17,813 bases of DNA from Pullichristensenella sp002068815 (GTDB lineage Bacteria > Bacillota > Clostridia > Christensenellales > Aristaeellaceae): positions 1 to 17,813 of the forward strand of contig JAXGXF010000022.1 in assembly GCA_040772885.1 (NCBI GenBank), written 5' to 3'. Each line of letters opens with the position of its first letter. Within the stretch, counting starts at the first letter, position 1. This document shows, piece after piece, positions 6,640 through 14,602 of the stretch. A program made the position numbers and the translations under genes. Below the pieces are notes generated by a model. The model was not told the origin of the DNA, made no database searches, and was given only the letters and a program-made list of their open reading frames with translations.

Positions 6640-7737
6640 ATGAAGAGGGTTGTGTGCGCGCTGATCGCGGTGCTTTTGCTGATGTCCGCGGCGGGCGCGG
6701 AGGTGTCGGGGAACCTGCTCGGGCTCCGGGCGCTTTCAAAGCTGACCGACGGGACGAAAAACGCGGCGGTCTCGCCGGTGAGCCTCGCGCTCGCGCTCTC
6801 GATGGCGCGCGAGGGCGCGGCGGGGGCGACGCTTCAGGAACTCGACGAATTGCTCGCGGGCGAGGCGATCGACGTCGAATCGCTCACCCGCGCGGGGATC
6901 AGGAGCGCGAACGCCGGGTTCGTGTCGCCGGACTACGCGCTTCTCGAGGACTACATGGAGCGCGTCGACGCCAAGTGGTTCACGATGAACGACGACGCCA
7001 TGGCGCAGGTGAACGCGTGGGTGGAGGACATGACCGACGGGCTGATCCCGCGCGTGCTCGACAAAGCGCCGAGCGACCTGACCGCCGCGTACCTCGTCAA
7101 CGCGCTCGCGATGGACCGGGAGTGGCGGATACCGTTCCCGAAGGACGGCGGCTACGAGGACGCGTTCTTCGCGCCGTCGGGCGAAAAGCAGATCGACTAC
7201 ATGTACGTCGAGGACGACTTCTTCTACAAGGAAGCCGCCGGCGCGCAGGTGATTCAGCTCAAATACGAGGACTCCCCGCTCGCGATGTACGTCGTGCTGC
7301 CGGAAAAAGGCGGCGTGCCGGATGTGCTCGAGGCGCTCTCCGAGGGTGGCTTTTCGTACTTTGACGATATGGACGACGCGCCGGAGGTGCAGCTGTCGCT
7401 GCCGAAGTTCTCGATCTCCGAGGGCGGCTCGATGCTCGATACGCTGAAGGCGCTCGGCATGGAGCTTTCGTGCTCGCGGGACGACGCGGACTTCTCGCGG
7501 ATGTGCGAAGTGCCGCTCTACATCGCCGACGTGATCCAGAAGGTGCGCATCGACGCGGACGAGGCCGGCACGAAGGCCGCCGCCGCGACGGTCATCGAGA
7601 TAATGCCCGCGATGGCAGCGCCGCCGCAGCTCGAGGAGGAGCCGATCGTGATGAAGGTGGACCGCCCGTTCGTCGCGGTCATCGCGGACGCCTCGACCGG
7701 GGCGATCGCGTTCGCGGCGGTCGTCGCGGAAATCTAG
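6640..7737 (+). CDS. Secreted serpin (serine protease inhibitor)
   Basis: A 365-residue serpin, a suicide inhibitor that traps target proteases after cleavage of its reactive-centre loop. Seen: a signal peptide (KR, hydrophobic core, AAGA, cleavage likely after residue 20, no lipobox cysteine), the serpin core around SPVSLALALSMAREGAAGAT, and near the C-terminus RPFVAVIADASTGAIAF, the family signature region. The loop hinge EAGTKAAAAT (308-317) has the small-residue run expected of an inhibitory serpin. Counting from G310 as P15 places P1-P1' at A324-M325, suggesting elastase- or subtilisin-like targets; this is inference. The ATG at 6640 has GGGAGG 8 bases upstream; an upstream in-frame ATG at 6448 would run through the riboswitch and is rejected. 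It is divergent from the binding protein, and its stop overlaps that of the convergent acyltransferase. Confidence 0.93.
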   Translation: MKRVVCALIAVLLLMSAAGAEVSGNLLGLRALSKLTDGTKNAAVSPVSLALALSMAREGAAGATLQELDELLAGEAIDVESLTRAGIRSANAGFVSPDYALLEDYMERVDAKWFTMNDDAMAQVNAWVEDMTDGLIPRVLDKAPSDLTAAYLVNALAMDREWRIPFPKDGGYEDAFFAPSGEKQIDYMYVEDDFFYKEAAGAQVIQLKYEDSPLAMYVVLPEKGGVPDVLEALSEGGFSYFDDMDDAPEVQLSLPKFSISEGGSMLDTLKALGMELSCSRDDADFSRMCEVPLYIADVIQKVRIDADEAGTKAAAATVIEIMPAMAAPPQLEEEPIVMKVDRPFVAVIADASTGAIAFAAVVAEI

Positions 7738-8909
7738 AGCGCCCTCTGCGCTGTTTGCAGCGCCCAGTTCCACACCGACAGCGCCCTTCGCTCGATCGCG
7801 GCGAGGGCGCTGTCGATTTTCATGAGCCGGAACACCCGCGCGCGCAGGAAGTCGATCGCCATGCACGCGGCGAATATGGCGAACACCGCGCCGAGCACCG
7901 CGAGCGGGAACACGAGCACGTGCATGCCCGCGAAGGGCGCGAACGTCCTCTCCCACCCGTCCCAGAGCATCGGCTGCATGTGGATCACGTACACGCCGAA
8001 GGTCAGCGGTGCGGCGAAGGAGATCGCCGCGCGCGCGGCCCTGTTCTTCGGCGAGAAGCCCCGGAGCAGATAAAACAGCGACAGCGCGATCAGCACGATC
8101 AGCGGCGAGATGTCGCGGATGAACAGCCCCCGGCCCGGCCTGCGGCCGAGGATCAGCTCGGCGGCCCACGCGATGACGTATTTGCTGACGGTCGACGCGG
8201 CGATCGCCCCGATGAGCAGCAGCGCGGACAGGCGGCGCGGCCACGGCCTTGCGTGCATCCGGACGTACGCGCCGACGATGTAGAGCACCCCGAGCCAGAG
8301 CACGTTGTGCCCGCGGTCGTTGATGCCGAACGTCTCGGAGAACGAGATCGTCGCAATCCCGCTGAACAGAAAGAGCAGCACCAGCGCGAGCGCGAGGTGC
8401 TGTTTCCGGTTGAGCGAGCGCAGCAGCCGGTTCAGAAACGGCGTGATAAAAAACAGCCCGAAGTACGCGGAAACGTACCACATCCGCTTGAAGGTGACCG
8501 GGAGCACCGCGGAGAGGAGCTCCCAGCTCGTCACCGCCCGGGGCGCCACGATCAGCCGGAGCCCGGTAAACAGGAGCCCGTAGAACAGAACCACCGACCA
8601 GAGTCGGAGCATGCGCATCAGATGGAACCGGGACCGGCACAGCATATAGCCCGTGGTGATCCCAAAGCAGTTGACCGAGCTCATGCACACGCTCTGCAGG
8701 ACGACCGCGCCCGCGGAGTTTTCGGTCCCCCCCCACGCGGCGTCGAGCGCCCCGCCCTGGTTCAGCACGTGCGCGCCGATGACCATCAGCGCCGCGAGTA
8801 CCCTGAGGAGGTCTATGCCGAGGTCGCGCTCCCTTTCGATCGTCGGCGTGCGCAACCGTGCCTCCGCCCGCCGACCCGAAAAACCTTCGGTTTTGCCGAT
8901 TGTTTCCAT
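7734..8909 (-). CDS. Membrane acyltransferase, acyltransferase 3 family
   Basis: A 391-residue integral membrane protein of the acyltransferase 3 family, which transfers acetyl, succinyl or other acyl groups to sugars of cell-surface or secreted polymers. Seen: an N-terminal ERERDLGIDLLRVLAALMVIGAH stretch split here only by the first membrane helix, with the family histidine at H47; about ten hydrophobic segments spread through the chain; MWYVSAYFGLFFITPFLN in the middle; and TFGVYVIHMQP near the end. The ATG at 8909-8907 has AAAGGAG 5 bases upstream; the in-frame ATG at 8969 lies upstream of the likely promoter and is rejected. It appears to be a single-gene unit. Its acceptor is unknown; no glycan biosynthesis genes lie nearby. 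Its stop shares CTAG with the serpin stop. Confidence 0.88.
   Translation of the reverse strand: METIGKTEGFSGRRAEARLRTPTIERERDLGIDLLRVLAALMVIGAHVLNQGGALDAAWGGTENSAGAVVLQSVCMSSVNCFGITTGYMLCRSRFHLMRMLRLWSVVLFYGLLFTGLRLIVAPRAVTSWELLSAVLPVTFKRMWYVSAYFGLFFITPFLNRLLRSLNRKQHLALALVLLFLFSGIATISFSETFGINDRGHNVLWLGVLYIVGAYVRMHARPWPRRLSALLLIGAIAASTVSKYVIAWAAELILGRRPGRGLFIRDISPLIVLIALSLFYLLRGFSPKNRAARAAISFAAPLTFGVYVIHMQPMLWDGWERTFAPFAGMHVLVFPLAVLGAVFAIFAACMAIDFLRARVFRLMKIDSALAAIERRALSVWNWALQTAQRAL
7777..7820 (+). terminator. Possible serpin terminator inside the convergent acyltransferase gene
   Basis: Forty bases after the serpin stop, GACAGCGCCC (7777-7786) pairs with GGGCGCTGTC (7805-7814); four further pairs (TCGC 7788-7791 with GCGA 7801-7804) follow after one bulged T. 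On the + strand GATTTT follows directly. The T run is short, so termination may be partial. The sequence also codes for the C-terminal end of the acyltransferase. Confidence 0.35.
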
Positions 8910-8949
8910 GCGAACTCCTTTCCACCCTCTGCCAAACCCAACGGCCTTA

Positions 8950-8958
8950 ATTATAACA
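8950..8958 (-). promoter_or_regulatory. Extended -10 promoter of the acyltransferase gene
   Basis: The minus strand reads TGTTATAAT (8958-8950), a perfect extended -10. The hexamer 17 bases upstream (TTCCAG) is a weak -35. Transcription would start near 8943, giving a leader of about 35 bases that ends in AAAGGAG before the ATG. Confidence 0.65.
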
Positions 8959-9008
8959 TAAAATGGCACAGACTGGAAGGAATGATTGCAGATTCATTAA
9001 TAGATCAT

Positions 9009-9030
9009 AAAAAATCCGCGTCAAAACGCG
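9009..9030 (-). terminator. Possible second, backup terminator of ppdK
   Basis: On the minus strand CGCGT (9030-9026) and ACGCG (9021-9017) form a 5-bp stem with a 4-base loop, followed after GGA by six T (9014-9009). It is weaker than the hairpin at 9051-9080 just upstream in the direction of transcription, and would catch read-through before the acyltransferase promoter. Confidence 0.45.
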
Positions 9031-9050
9031 CGAAAACTATGGGAATCTGA

Positions 9051-9080
9051 CAAAAAAGCCCCTCCCTATGCGGGAGGGGC
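9051..9080 (-). terminator. Intrinsic terminator of ppdK
   Basis: A perfect 9-bp GC-rich stem (GCCCCTCCC 9080-9072 side against 9066-9058, 5-base loop) is followed on the minus strand by six T at 9057-9052. It lies 15 bases after the ppdK stop codon and is a textbook intrinsic terminator. Confidence 0.92.
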
Positions 9081-9095
9081 GGAATGCCTGTCCGG

Positions 9096-11738
9096 TCACT
9101 TCTTCTGGTTCTTCTCCTTGATCGCGGCGTGCGCGGCTGCGAGGCGCGCGATCGGCACGCGGAACGGGGAGCAGCTCACGTAGTCGAGGCCGACGCGGTG
9201 GCAGAACTCGATCGAGGACGGGTCGCCGCCGTGCTCGCCGCAGATGCCGAGCTTGAGGCCCGGGCGAGTCTGGCGGCCGAGCGTCACGGCCATCTCGACG
9301 AGCTTGCCGACGCCCACCTGGTCGAGCCGCTCGAACGGGTCGGTCTCGAAGATCTTCTTCGCGTAGTAGGCCTCGAGGAACTTGCCGGCGTCGTCGCGCG
9401 AGAAGCCGTAGGTCATCTGCGTCAGGTCGTTCGTGCCGAACGAGAAGAACTCGGCCTCGGTCGCGATCTTGTCGGCGGTGACGGCCGCGCGCGGAATCTC
9501 GATCATCGTGCCGACCTTGTAGGAGAGCTGGACGCCCTTCTCGGCCATGACCTTGTCGGCGGTCTCGACGACGATCTTGCGGACGAACGCGAGCTCCTTC
9601 ACGTCGCCGACGAGCGGGATCATGATCTCCGGATGGATGTCGAAGCCCTTCTCCTGCGAGACCTCGATCGCGGCCTCGATGACCGCGCGGGTCTGCATCT
9701 CGGCGATTTCGGGATAGGTGACGGGCAGGCGGCAGCCGCGGTGGCCGAGCATAGGGTTCAATTCGTGCAGCGCGTCGATCTTCGCCGAGACCGCGTCGGG
9801 CGTGGTGCCCAACTCCTTCGCGATCTCGACGATCTCCTCGACCATGTCCTTGCGGGGCAGGAACTCATGCAGCGGCGGGTCCAGATAGCGGATCGTGACC
9901 GGGCGCTCCTCCATGACCTCGTAGATGCCCTTGAAGTCGCCCTTCTGCATCGGCAGCAGCTTGTCCAGCGCGTGCCTGCGCTGCGCCTCGGTGTCGGCGA
10001 GGATCATCTCGCGCACGGCCGCGATGCGGTCCGCCGCGAAGAACATGTGCTCGGTGCGCGTGAGGCCTATGCCCTCGGCGCCGTACTTGACGGCGACGGC
10101 GGCGTCGTGCGGCGTGTCGGCGTTCGTGCGGACCTTGAGCCTGCGGATCGAGTCCGCCCACTCCATCAAGGTCGCGAAGTCGCCGGAGACCTCGGCCTCC
10201 ATCGTCGGGATCGCGCCGGCGTAGACCCTGCCGGTCGAGCCGTCGAGCGAGATGAACTCGCCCTCGTTGTAGGCCTTGCCCTTCGCGAACAGCTTCTTGT
10301 GCTCCTCGTCGACGCGGATGTCCGAGCAGCCGGCGACGCAGCAGGTGCCCATGCCGCGCGCGACGACCGCCGCGTGCGAGGTCATGCCGCCGCGTGAGGT
10401 CAAAATGCCCTCGGAGTGGTTCATGCCCTCAATGTCCTCGGGGGACGTCTCCTGGCGGACGAGTATGACCTTCTGCCCGGCCTTGGCGGCCTCGGTGGCC
10501 TCCTTGGCGGTGAAGTAAATCTGGCCGCAGGCCGCTCCCGGGGAGGCCGGAAGCCCGGTCGCGATCGCCTCGGCGGCCTTCAGAGCCTTCGGGACGAACG
10601 TCGGGTGGAGCACCGCGTCGAGCTGCTGCGCCTCGACCTTGAGCATCGCCTCTTCCTTCGTGAGCATGCCCTCGTTGACGAGGTCGACCGCGATCTTTAA
10701 CGCCGCCGCGGCGGTGCGCTTGCCGTTTCGGGTCTGCAGCATATAGAGCTTGCCGCGCTCGATCGTATACTCCATGTCCTGCATGTCGCGGTAGTGCTTT
10801 TCGAGCGTGTCGGCGATCTTCGCGAACTGCTCGTACACCTCGGGCATGACGTCCTTGAGCGTTTCGATCTGCTGGGGCGTGCGGATGCCGGCGACGACGT
10901 CCTCGCCCTGCGCGTTGATCAGGTACTCGCCGTAGAGCTTCTTTTCGCCCGTGGACGGGTTGCGCGTGAACGCGACGCCGGTTCCGGAGGTGTCGCCCAT
11001 GTTGCCGAACACCATCGACTGCACGTTGACGGCGGTGCCCCAGTCGCCCGGGATGCCGTTCATGCGGCGGTAGTAGATCGCGCGGTCGTTGTCCCAGGAG
11101 CGGAACACGGCGCGGATCGCCTCGAGCAACTGCACCTTCGGGTCCTGCGGGAACTCGGCGCCCATGACCTCGAGGTAGAGCGCCTTGTACTGCTTGACGA
11201 CCTCCTTGAGGTCGTTCGTATCGAGCTCGTTGTCGAAGTGGACGCCCTTCTTCTCCTTGACGCCGTCCAAAATCTTCTCAAATTTGCTCTTGGGAATCTC
11301 CATCACGACGTCGGAGAACATCTGGATGAAGCGGCGGTAGGAGTCGTAGGCGAACCGCTCGTTCTGCGTGAGGTTCGAAAGCCCCACGACGGACACGTCG
11401 TTCAGGCCCAGGTTCAAAATCGTGTCCATCATGCCGGGCATCGACGCGCGCGCGCCGGAGCGGACGGACACGAGGAACGGGTTCTCGATGTCGCCGAACT
11501 TCTTGCCGCAGATTCCTTCGGCCTTCTTGAGCGCCTCTTCAATCTGCTCGAGGATCTCGGGCACGATGACCTTGCCGTTGTTGTAGTAGCTGGTGCAGGC
11601 CTCGGTGGTGATCGTAAAGCCCTGCGGAACCGGCAGGCCGAGATTGGTCATTTCGGCGAGGTTCGCACCCTTGCCGCCGAGCAAATCGCGCATGCCCGCG
11701 TTGCCCTCGCTGAAGAGATAGACATACTTATGCGCCAT
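9096..11738 (-). CDS. ppdK: Pyruvate, phosphate dikinase
   Basis: An 880-residue cytosolic enzyme that interconverts pyruvate, ATP and phosphate with phosphoenolpyruvate, AMP and pyrophosphate; in anaerobes it serves glycolysis or gluconeogenesis. Domains: nucleotide-binding ATP-grasp part (1 to about 340, with GGKGANLAEM near the start), the swivelling phosphohistidine domain with GGMTSHAAVVARG and catalytic H455, and the C-terminal pyruvate/PEP barrel with GICGEHGGDP and catalytic C833. H455 has the same number as in the well-studied Clostridium symbiosum enzyme, and length fits the family. T453, two residues before the histidine, sits where plant and some bacterial regulatory kinases act, but no such regulator is in the window. 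The ATG at 11738-11736 has AGGAGGG 5 bases upstream. It is a single-gene unit with its own promoter and terminator, divergent from the DUF512 operon. Confidence 0.98.
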   Translation of the reverse strand: MAHKYVYLFSEGNAGMRDLLGGKGANLAEMTNLGLPVPQGFTITTEACTSYYNNGKVIVPEILEQIEEALKKAEGICGKKFGDIENPFLVSVRSGARASMPGMMDTILNLGLNDVSVVGLSNLTQNERFAYDSYRRFIQMFSDVVMEIPKSKFEKILDGVKEKKGVHFDNELDTNDLKEVVKQYKALYLEVMGAEFPQDPKVQLLEAIRAVFRSWDNDRAIYYRRMNGIPGDWGTAVNVQSMVFGNMGDTSGTGVAFTRNPSTGEKKLYGEYLINAQGEDVVAGIRTPQQIETLKDVMPEVYEQFAKIADTLEKHYRDMQDMEYTIERGKLYMLQTRNGKRTAAAALKIAVDLVNEGMLTKEEAMLKVEAQQLDAVLHPTFVPKALKAAEAIATGLPASPGAACGQIYFTAKEATEAAKAGQKVILVRQETSPEDIEGMNHSEGILTSRGGMTSHAAVVARGMGTCCVAGCSDIRVDEEHKKLFAKGKAYNEGEFISLDGSTGRVYAGAIPTMEAEVSGDFATLMEWADSIRRLKVRTNADTPHDAAVAVKYGAEGIGLTRTEHMFFAADRIAAVREMILADTEAQRRHALDKLLPMQKGDFKGIYEVMEERPVTIRYLDPPLHEFLPRKDMVEEIVEIAKELGTTPDAVSAKIDALHELNPMLGHRGCRLPVTYPEIAEMQTRAVIEAAIEVSQEKGFDIHPEIMIPLVGDVKELAFVRKIVVETADKVMAEKGVQLSYKVGTMIEIPRAAVTADKIATEAEFFSFGTNDLTQMTYGFSRDDAGKFLEAYYAKKIFETDPFERLDQVGVGKLVEMAVTLGRQTRPGLKLGICGEHGGDPSSIEFCHRVGLDYVSCSPFRVPIARLAAAHAAIKEKNQKK

Positions 11739-11780
11739 GTTTTCCCTCCTACATTAAATAGTGATGTTTGAAAGCATCTT

Positions 11781-11809
11781 ATTCTAAAGTATTCTTGCCG
11801 AAAAGACAA
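11781..11809 (-). promoter_or_regulatory. Promoter of ppdK
   Basis: On the minus strand TTGTCT (11809-11804) and TAGAAT (11786-11781) are 17 bases apart. Predicted start near 11774. The leader holds an imperfect 16-base inverted repeat (11763-11778) right at the start point, which could be an operator or chance. Confidence 0.6.
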
Positions 11810-11870
11810 GCACAAAACGGTTAAATTCCCCCATTTCCAACAAATTTTGGCGGAAGAAGCTGCTTCGGTA

Positions 11871-11899
11871 TTGACGAAAATGCCCAATTGGGGGATAAT
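11871..11899 (+). promoter_or_regulatory. Promoter of the DUF512-der-plsY operon
   Basis: TTGACG (11871-11876) and GATAAT (11894-11899) are 17 bases apart, a 10 of 12 match to the housekeeping consensus. A perfect TATAAT at 11899-11904 is 22 bases from the -35 and would need another -35. The start is expected about 7 bases after whichever -10 is used. Confidence 0.7.
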
Positions 11900-11933
11900 A
11901 TAATCGGTGGATTTCGTGTTTCGGAGGGGAAAA

Positions 11934-13256
11934 ATGGCGCACAGGATTGTTTCGGTCGACGAGGGCTCCGTCGCCGAGGCGCTCGGAATCGAGCCGGGGG
12001 ACGAGCTTTTCTCGATCAACGGCGAGTGCGTGATCGACCTTCTGGACTACCAGGCGCTCTCCTGCGAGTCGCGCGTGCGCATGTGCGTCCGGCGCTCTGC
12101 GGAGGAAGTCGAATACGAGTTTGAAAAGGACGAATACGAGCCGATCGGGCTGAACTTCGAAAAGCCGCTGATGTCCGGCACGCGCCTGTGCTGCAACGAC
12201 TGCCTGTTCTGCTTCGTCGACCAGCTTCCCGGGCATGCGCGCGAGTCGCTGCGCGTCAAGGACGACGACTGGCGGCTGAGCCTGATGACCGGGAGCTACG
12301 TGACGCTGACGAATTTAAGCGACCGCGAGCTGGACAGGATCGTCAAAAGGCGCGCGTCGCCCCTGTACATCTCGGTGCACGCGACCGATCCGGAGCTTCG
12401 CGCGCGCATGCTCGGCACCGAGCGCGCGAAGCGGCTGATGGGGCAGTTAAAGAAGCTCGCGGACGGGGGCATCGATTTTCACGCGCAGGCGGTGCTCTGC
12501 CCGGGCATCAACGACGGGGCGGCGCTCGAGGAGACGATATCGACGCTCGCGGGCTTTTTCCCGCGGGCGCGCTCGCTGGCCTTGGTCCCGGTCGGGCTGA
12601 CCGGCCACCGCGAGGGGCTCCACCCGCTCCGGAAGTACGCGCGCGACGAGGCGCGGGGCGTGCTCGAGATCGCCGCGAAATGGCGCGAAAAATTGCTCCG
12701 CGGGACCGGCACGCGCTTCGTGTTCCCGTCGGACGAGCTCTACCTGACGGCCGAGCTTCCGATCCCGCCGGACGCGGAGTACGAGGACTACGCGCAGGTC
12801 GACGACGGCGTGGGGCTGTTGCGCCTTCTCGAGACCGAGTTCTCCGAGGCGTGGAGCGAGCTCCCCGCATCCGCCCGGCAGCCCGGCGGCAAGAAAAAAC
12901 TGGGCATCGCGTGCGGCACCTCCGCGGGCAGGTTTCTGCGCGAGATGATCGAAAGCCACCCGGTCTCGGGCGCGGACGTGAAGGTCTACCCCATCAAAAA
13001 CGGGTTCTTCGGGGAGGAGGTCACGGTCTCGGGGCTGTTGACCGGCGGCGACCTGATCCGCGGGCTTCATGGCCTGGATCGGGAAATTTTTCTAATTACC
13101 GCATGTATGCTCCGCGATGGTGACAACCTATTTCTGGACGACAGCACGCTCGGGGATGTCGAGCGCGCGCTTCAAAAGCCGGTCGTGCCGGTCGGGCGGC
13201 GCGGCGACGAACTTCTCAATGCGATCATGGAGGCAGTTGCATGGCAAAGCCGCTAG
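11934..13256 (+). CDS. DUF512 / PDZ / radical-SAM-like iron-sulfur protein
   Basis: A 440-residue protein of an uncharacterised family widespread in Clostridia and related to a cyanobacterial iron-sulfur oxidoreductase family. Seen: an N-terminal PDZ-like domain (about 1-60; SVAEALGIEPGDELFSING), then C86-x3-C90-x2-C93, the spacing used by radical SAM enzymes to hold a 4Fe-4S cluster, followed by the family block FVDQLPGHARESLRVKDDDW, and a C-terminal DUF512 region (about 220-420). The ATG at 11934 has GGAGG 6 bases upstream. Its last 16 bases overlap der, so the two are probably translated together; this order is common in clostridial genomes and hints at a role near ribosome assembly or translation. 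Reaction and substrate are unknown; the radical SAM assignment rests on the cysteine motif. Confidence 0.9.
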   Translation: MAHRIVSVDEGSVAEALGIEPGDELFSINGECVIDLLDYQALSCESRVRMCVRRSAEEVEYEFEKDEYEPIGLNFEKPLMSGTRLCCNDCLFCFVDQLPGHARESLRVKDDDWRLSLMTGSYVTLTNLSDRELDRIVKRRASPLYISVHATDPELRARMLGTERAKRLMGQLKKLADGGIDFHAQAVLCPGINDGAALEETISTLAGFFPRARSLALVPVGLTGHREGLHPLRKYARDEARGVLEIAAKWREKLLRGTGTRFVFPSDELYLTAELPIPPDAEYEDYAQVDDGVGLLRLLETEFSEAWSELPASARQPGGKKKLGIACGTSAGRFLREMIESHPVSGADVKVYPIKNGFFGEEVTVSGLLTGGDLIRGLHGLDREIFLITACMLRDGDNLFLDDSTLGDVERALQKPVVPVGRRGDELLNAIMEAVAWQSR

Positions 13257-14569
13257 TGGCCATCGTCGGACGGCCGAACGTCGGGAAATCCACGTTTTTC
13301 AACAAGATGGCCGGGCGGCGCATCGCGATCGTCGAGGACACGCCCGGCGTCACGCGCGACCGCGTGTACGCGGACTGCGAGTGGCAGACGCGCAAGTTCA
13401 CCTTGATCGACACCGGCGGCATCGACCCCAACAGCGAGGACCCGCTCTTGATCCAGATGCGAAGGCAGGCCGAGATCGCGATCGAGACCGCGGACGCGAT
13501 ACTGTTCTTCGTCGACGGAAAGCAGGGGATGACCGCGGACGACGAGACGGTCGCCGACCTTCTTCGCAGGAGCGGCAAGCCTGTGATGCTCGTCGTCAAC
13601 AAGATCGACAGCGCCTCGAGGCTCAACGACGTCTACGATTTCTACCAGTTGGGGATCGGCGATCCGATCGGCATCTCGTCGGTGAACCTGTTGAACTTCG
13701 GAGACCTGCTCGAGGAACTGATGAAGCTGCTCCCCGAGTCCGACGAGGAGGAAGAGGAGAGGGACGCGGTTCAGATCGCGGTCGTCGGAAAGCCGAACGT
13801 CGGCAAGAGCTCGCTGGTCAACCGGCTGCTCGGCGAGGAGCGCGTAATGGTGTCCGACATCGCGGGCACGACGCGCGACGCGATCGACACGCGCTTCAGG
13901 GACGGCGACGACGAGTTCGTCATCATCGACACCGCCGGCATCCGCCGCAAGCGGTCGATCGAGTACCAGTCGCTGGAGCGGTTCTCGGTCGTGCGCGCGC
14001 TCGCGGCGATCGACCGCTGCGACGTCGCGATCCTTTTGATCGACGCCGTCGAGGGCGTGACCGAGCAGGACGCGAAGATCGCCGGCTACATCGACGAGGT
14101 TGGCAAGGCCGCGATACTCTGCGTCAACAAGTGGGACGCGATGGAGAAGGAGACCGGCACGCTCGAAAAGTACGTCAAGGACGTGCGCGAGGGGCTCAAG
14201 TTCATGGCGTACGCGCCGGTCCTGTTCATCTCGGCCCTGACCGGGCAGCGGACGAACCGGGTGCTCGACACGGTGCGCTCGGTCTACCGGCAGGCGAGCC
14301 GCCGCATCACGACCGGCGTCTTGAACGACGTGATGGCCGACGCGCAGGCCGCGCTGCAGCCGCCGTCGACGTCCGGCCGCAGGCTCAAGATCTACTATGC
14401 GACGCAGCAGGGCGTGCGCCCGCCGACGTTTTTGCTGTTTGTCAACGACATGGAGCTTCTGCACTTCTCCTACGAGCGGTATCTGGAGAACCAGTTTCGC
14501 AAGGCCTTCGGCTTTGAGGGGACGCCGCTTCGGTTTGTGCTGCGGGAGAAGGAAAAGGGCGGGGACTGA
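13241..14569 (+). CDS. der: Ribosome biogenesis GTPase Der (EngA)
   Basis: A 442-residue essential GTPase that helps assemble the 50S ribosomal subunit. It has the unique double-GTPase layout: first G domain with GRPNVGKS (10-17), DTPG, DTGG (57-60) and NKID (120-123); a short acidic linker rich in Glu; second G domain with GKPNVGKS (183-190), TTRDAID, DTAG and NKWD; and a C-terminal KH-like domain ending in a basic tail. The ATG at 13241 has GGAGG 7 bases upstream, inside the end of the preceding gene, with which it overlaps by 16 bases. plsY follows after 33 bases. Length and motifs are all normal. Confidence 0.98.
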   Translation: MAKPLVAIVGRPNVGKSTFFNKMAGRRIAIVEDTPGVTRDRVYADCEWQTRKFTLIDTGGIDPNSEDPLLIQMRRQAEIAIETADAILFFVDGKQGMTADDETVADLLRRSGKPVMLVVNKIDSASRLNDVYDFYQLGIGDPIGISSVNLLNFGDLLEELMKLLPESDEEEEERDAVQIAVVGKPNVGKSSLVNRLLGEERVMVSDIAGTTRDAIDTRFRDGDDEFVIIDTAGIRRKRSIEYQSLERFSVVRALAAIDRCDVAILLIDAVEGVTEQDAKIAGYIDEVGKAAILCVNKWDAMEKETGTLEKYVKDVREGLKFMAYAPVLFISALTGQRTNRVLDTVRSVYRQASRRITTGVLNDVMADAQAALQPPSTSGRRLKIYYATQQGVRPPTFLLFVNDMELLHFSYERYLENQFRKAFGFEGTPLRFVLREKEKGGD

Positions 14570-14602
14570 AATTATGGGGCGCGAGCCCTGGAGGGAATCG
14601 AA

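Noticed and set aside
6736..8925. Minus-strand open frame across the serpin and acyltransferase
   Set aside because: It is out of frame with the acyltransferase, whose membrane helices and ribosome site are clear, and antisense to the serpin.
11899..11904. Perfect TATAAT as the -10 of the DUF512 operon
   Set aside because: Spacing from TTGACG is 22 bases; GATAAT at 11894-11899 gives the proper 17. It may still contribute with another -35.
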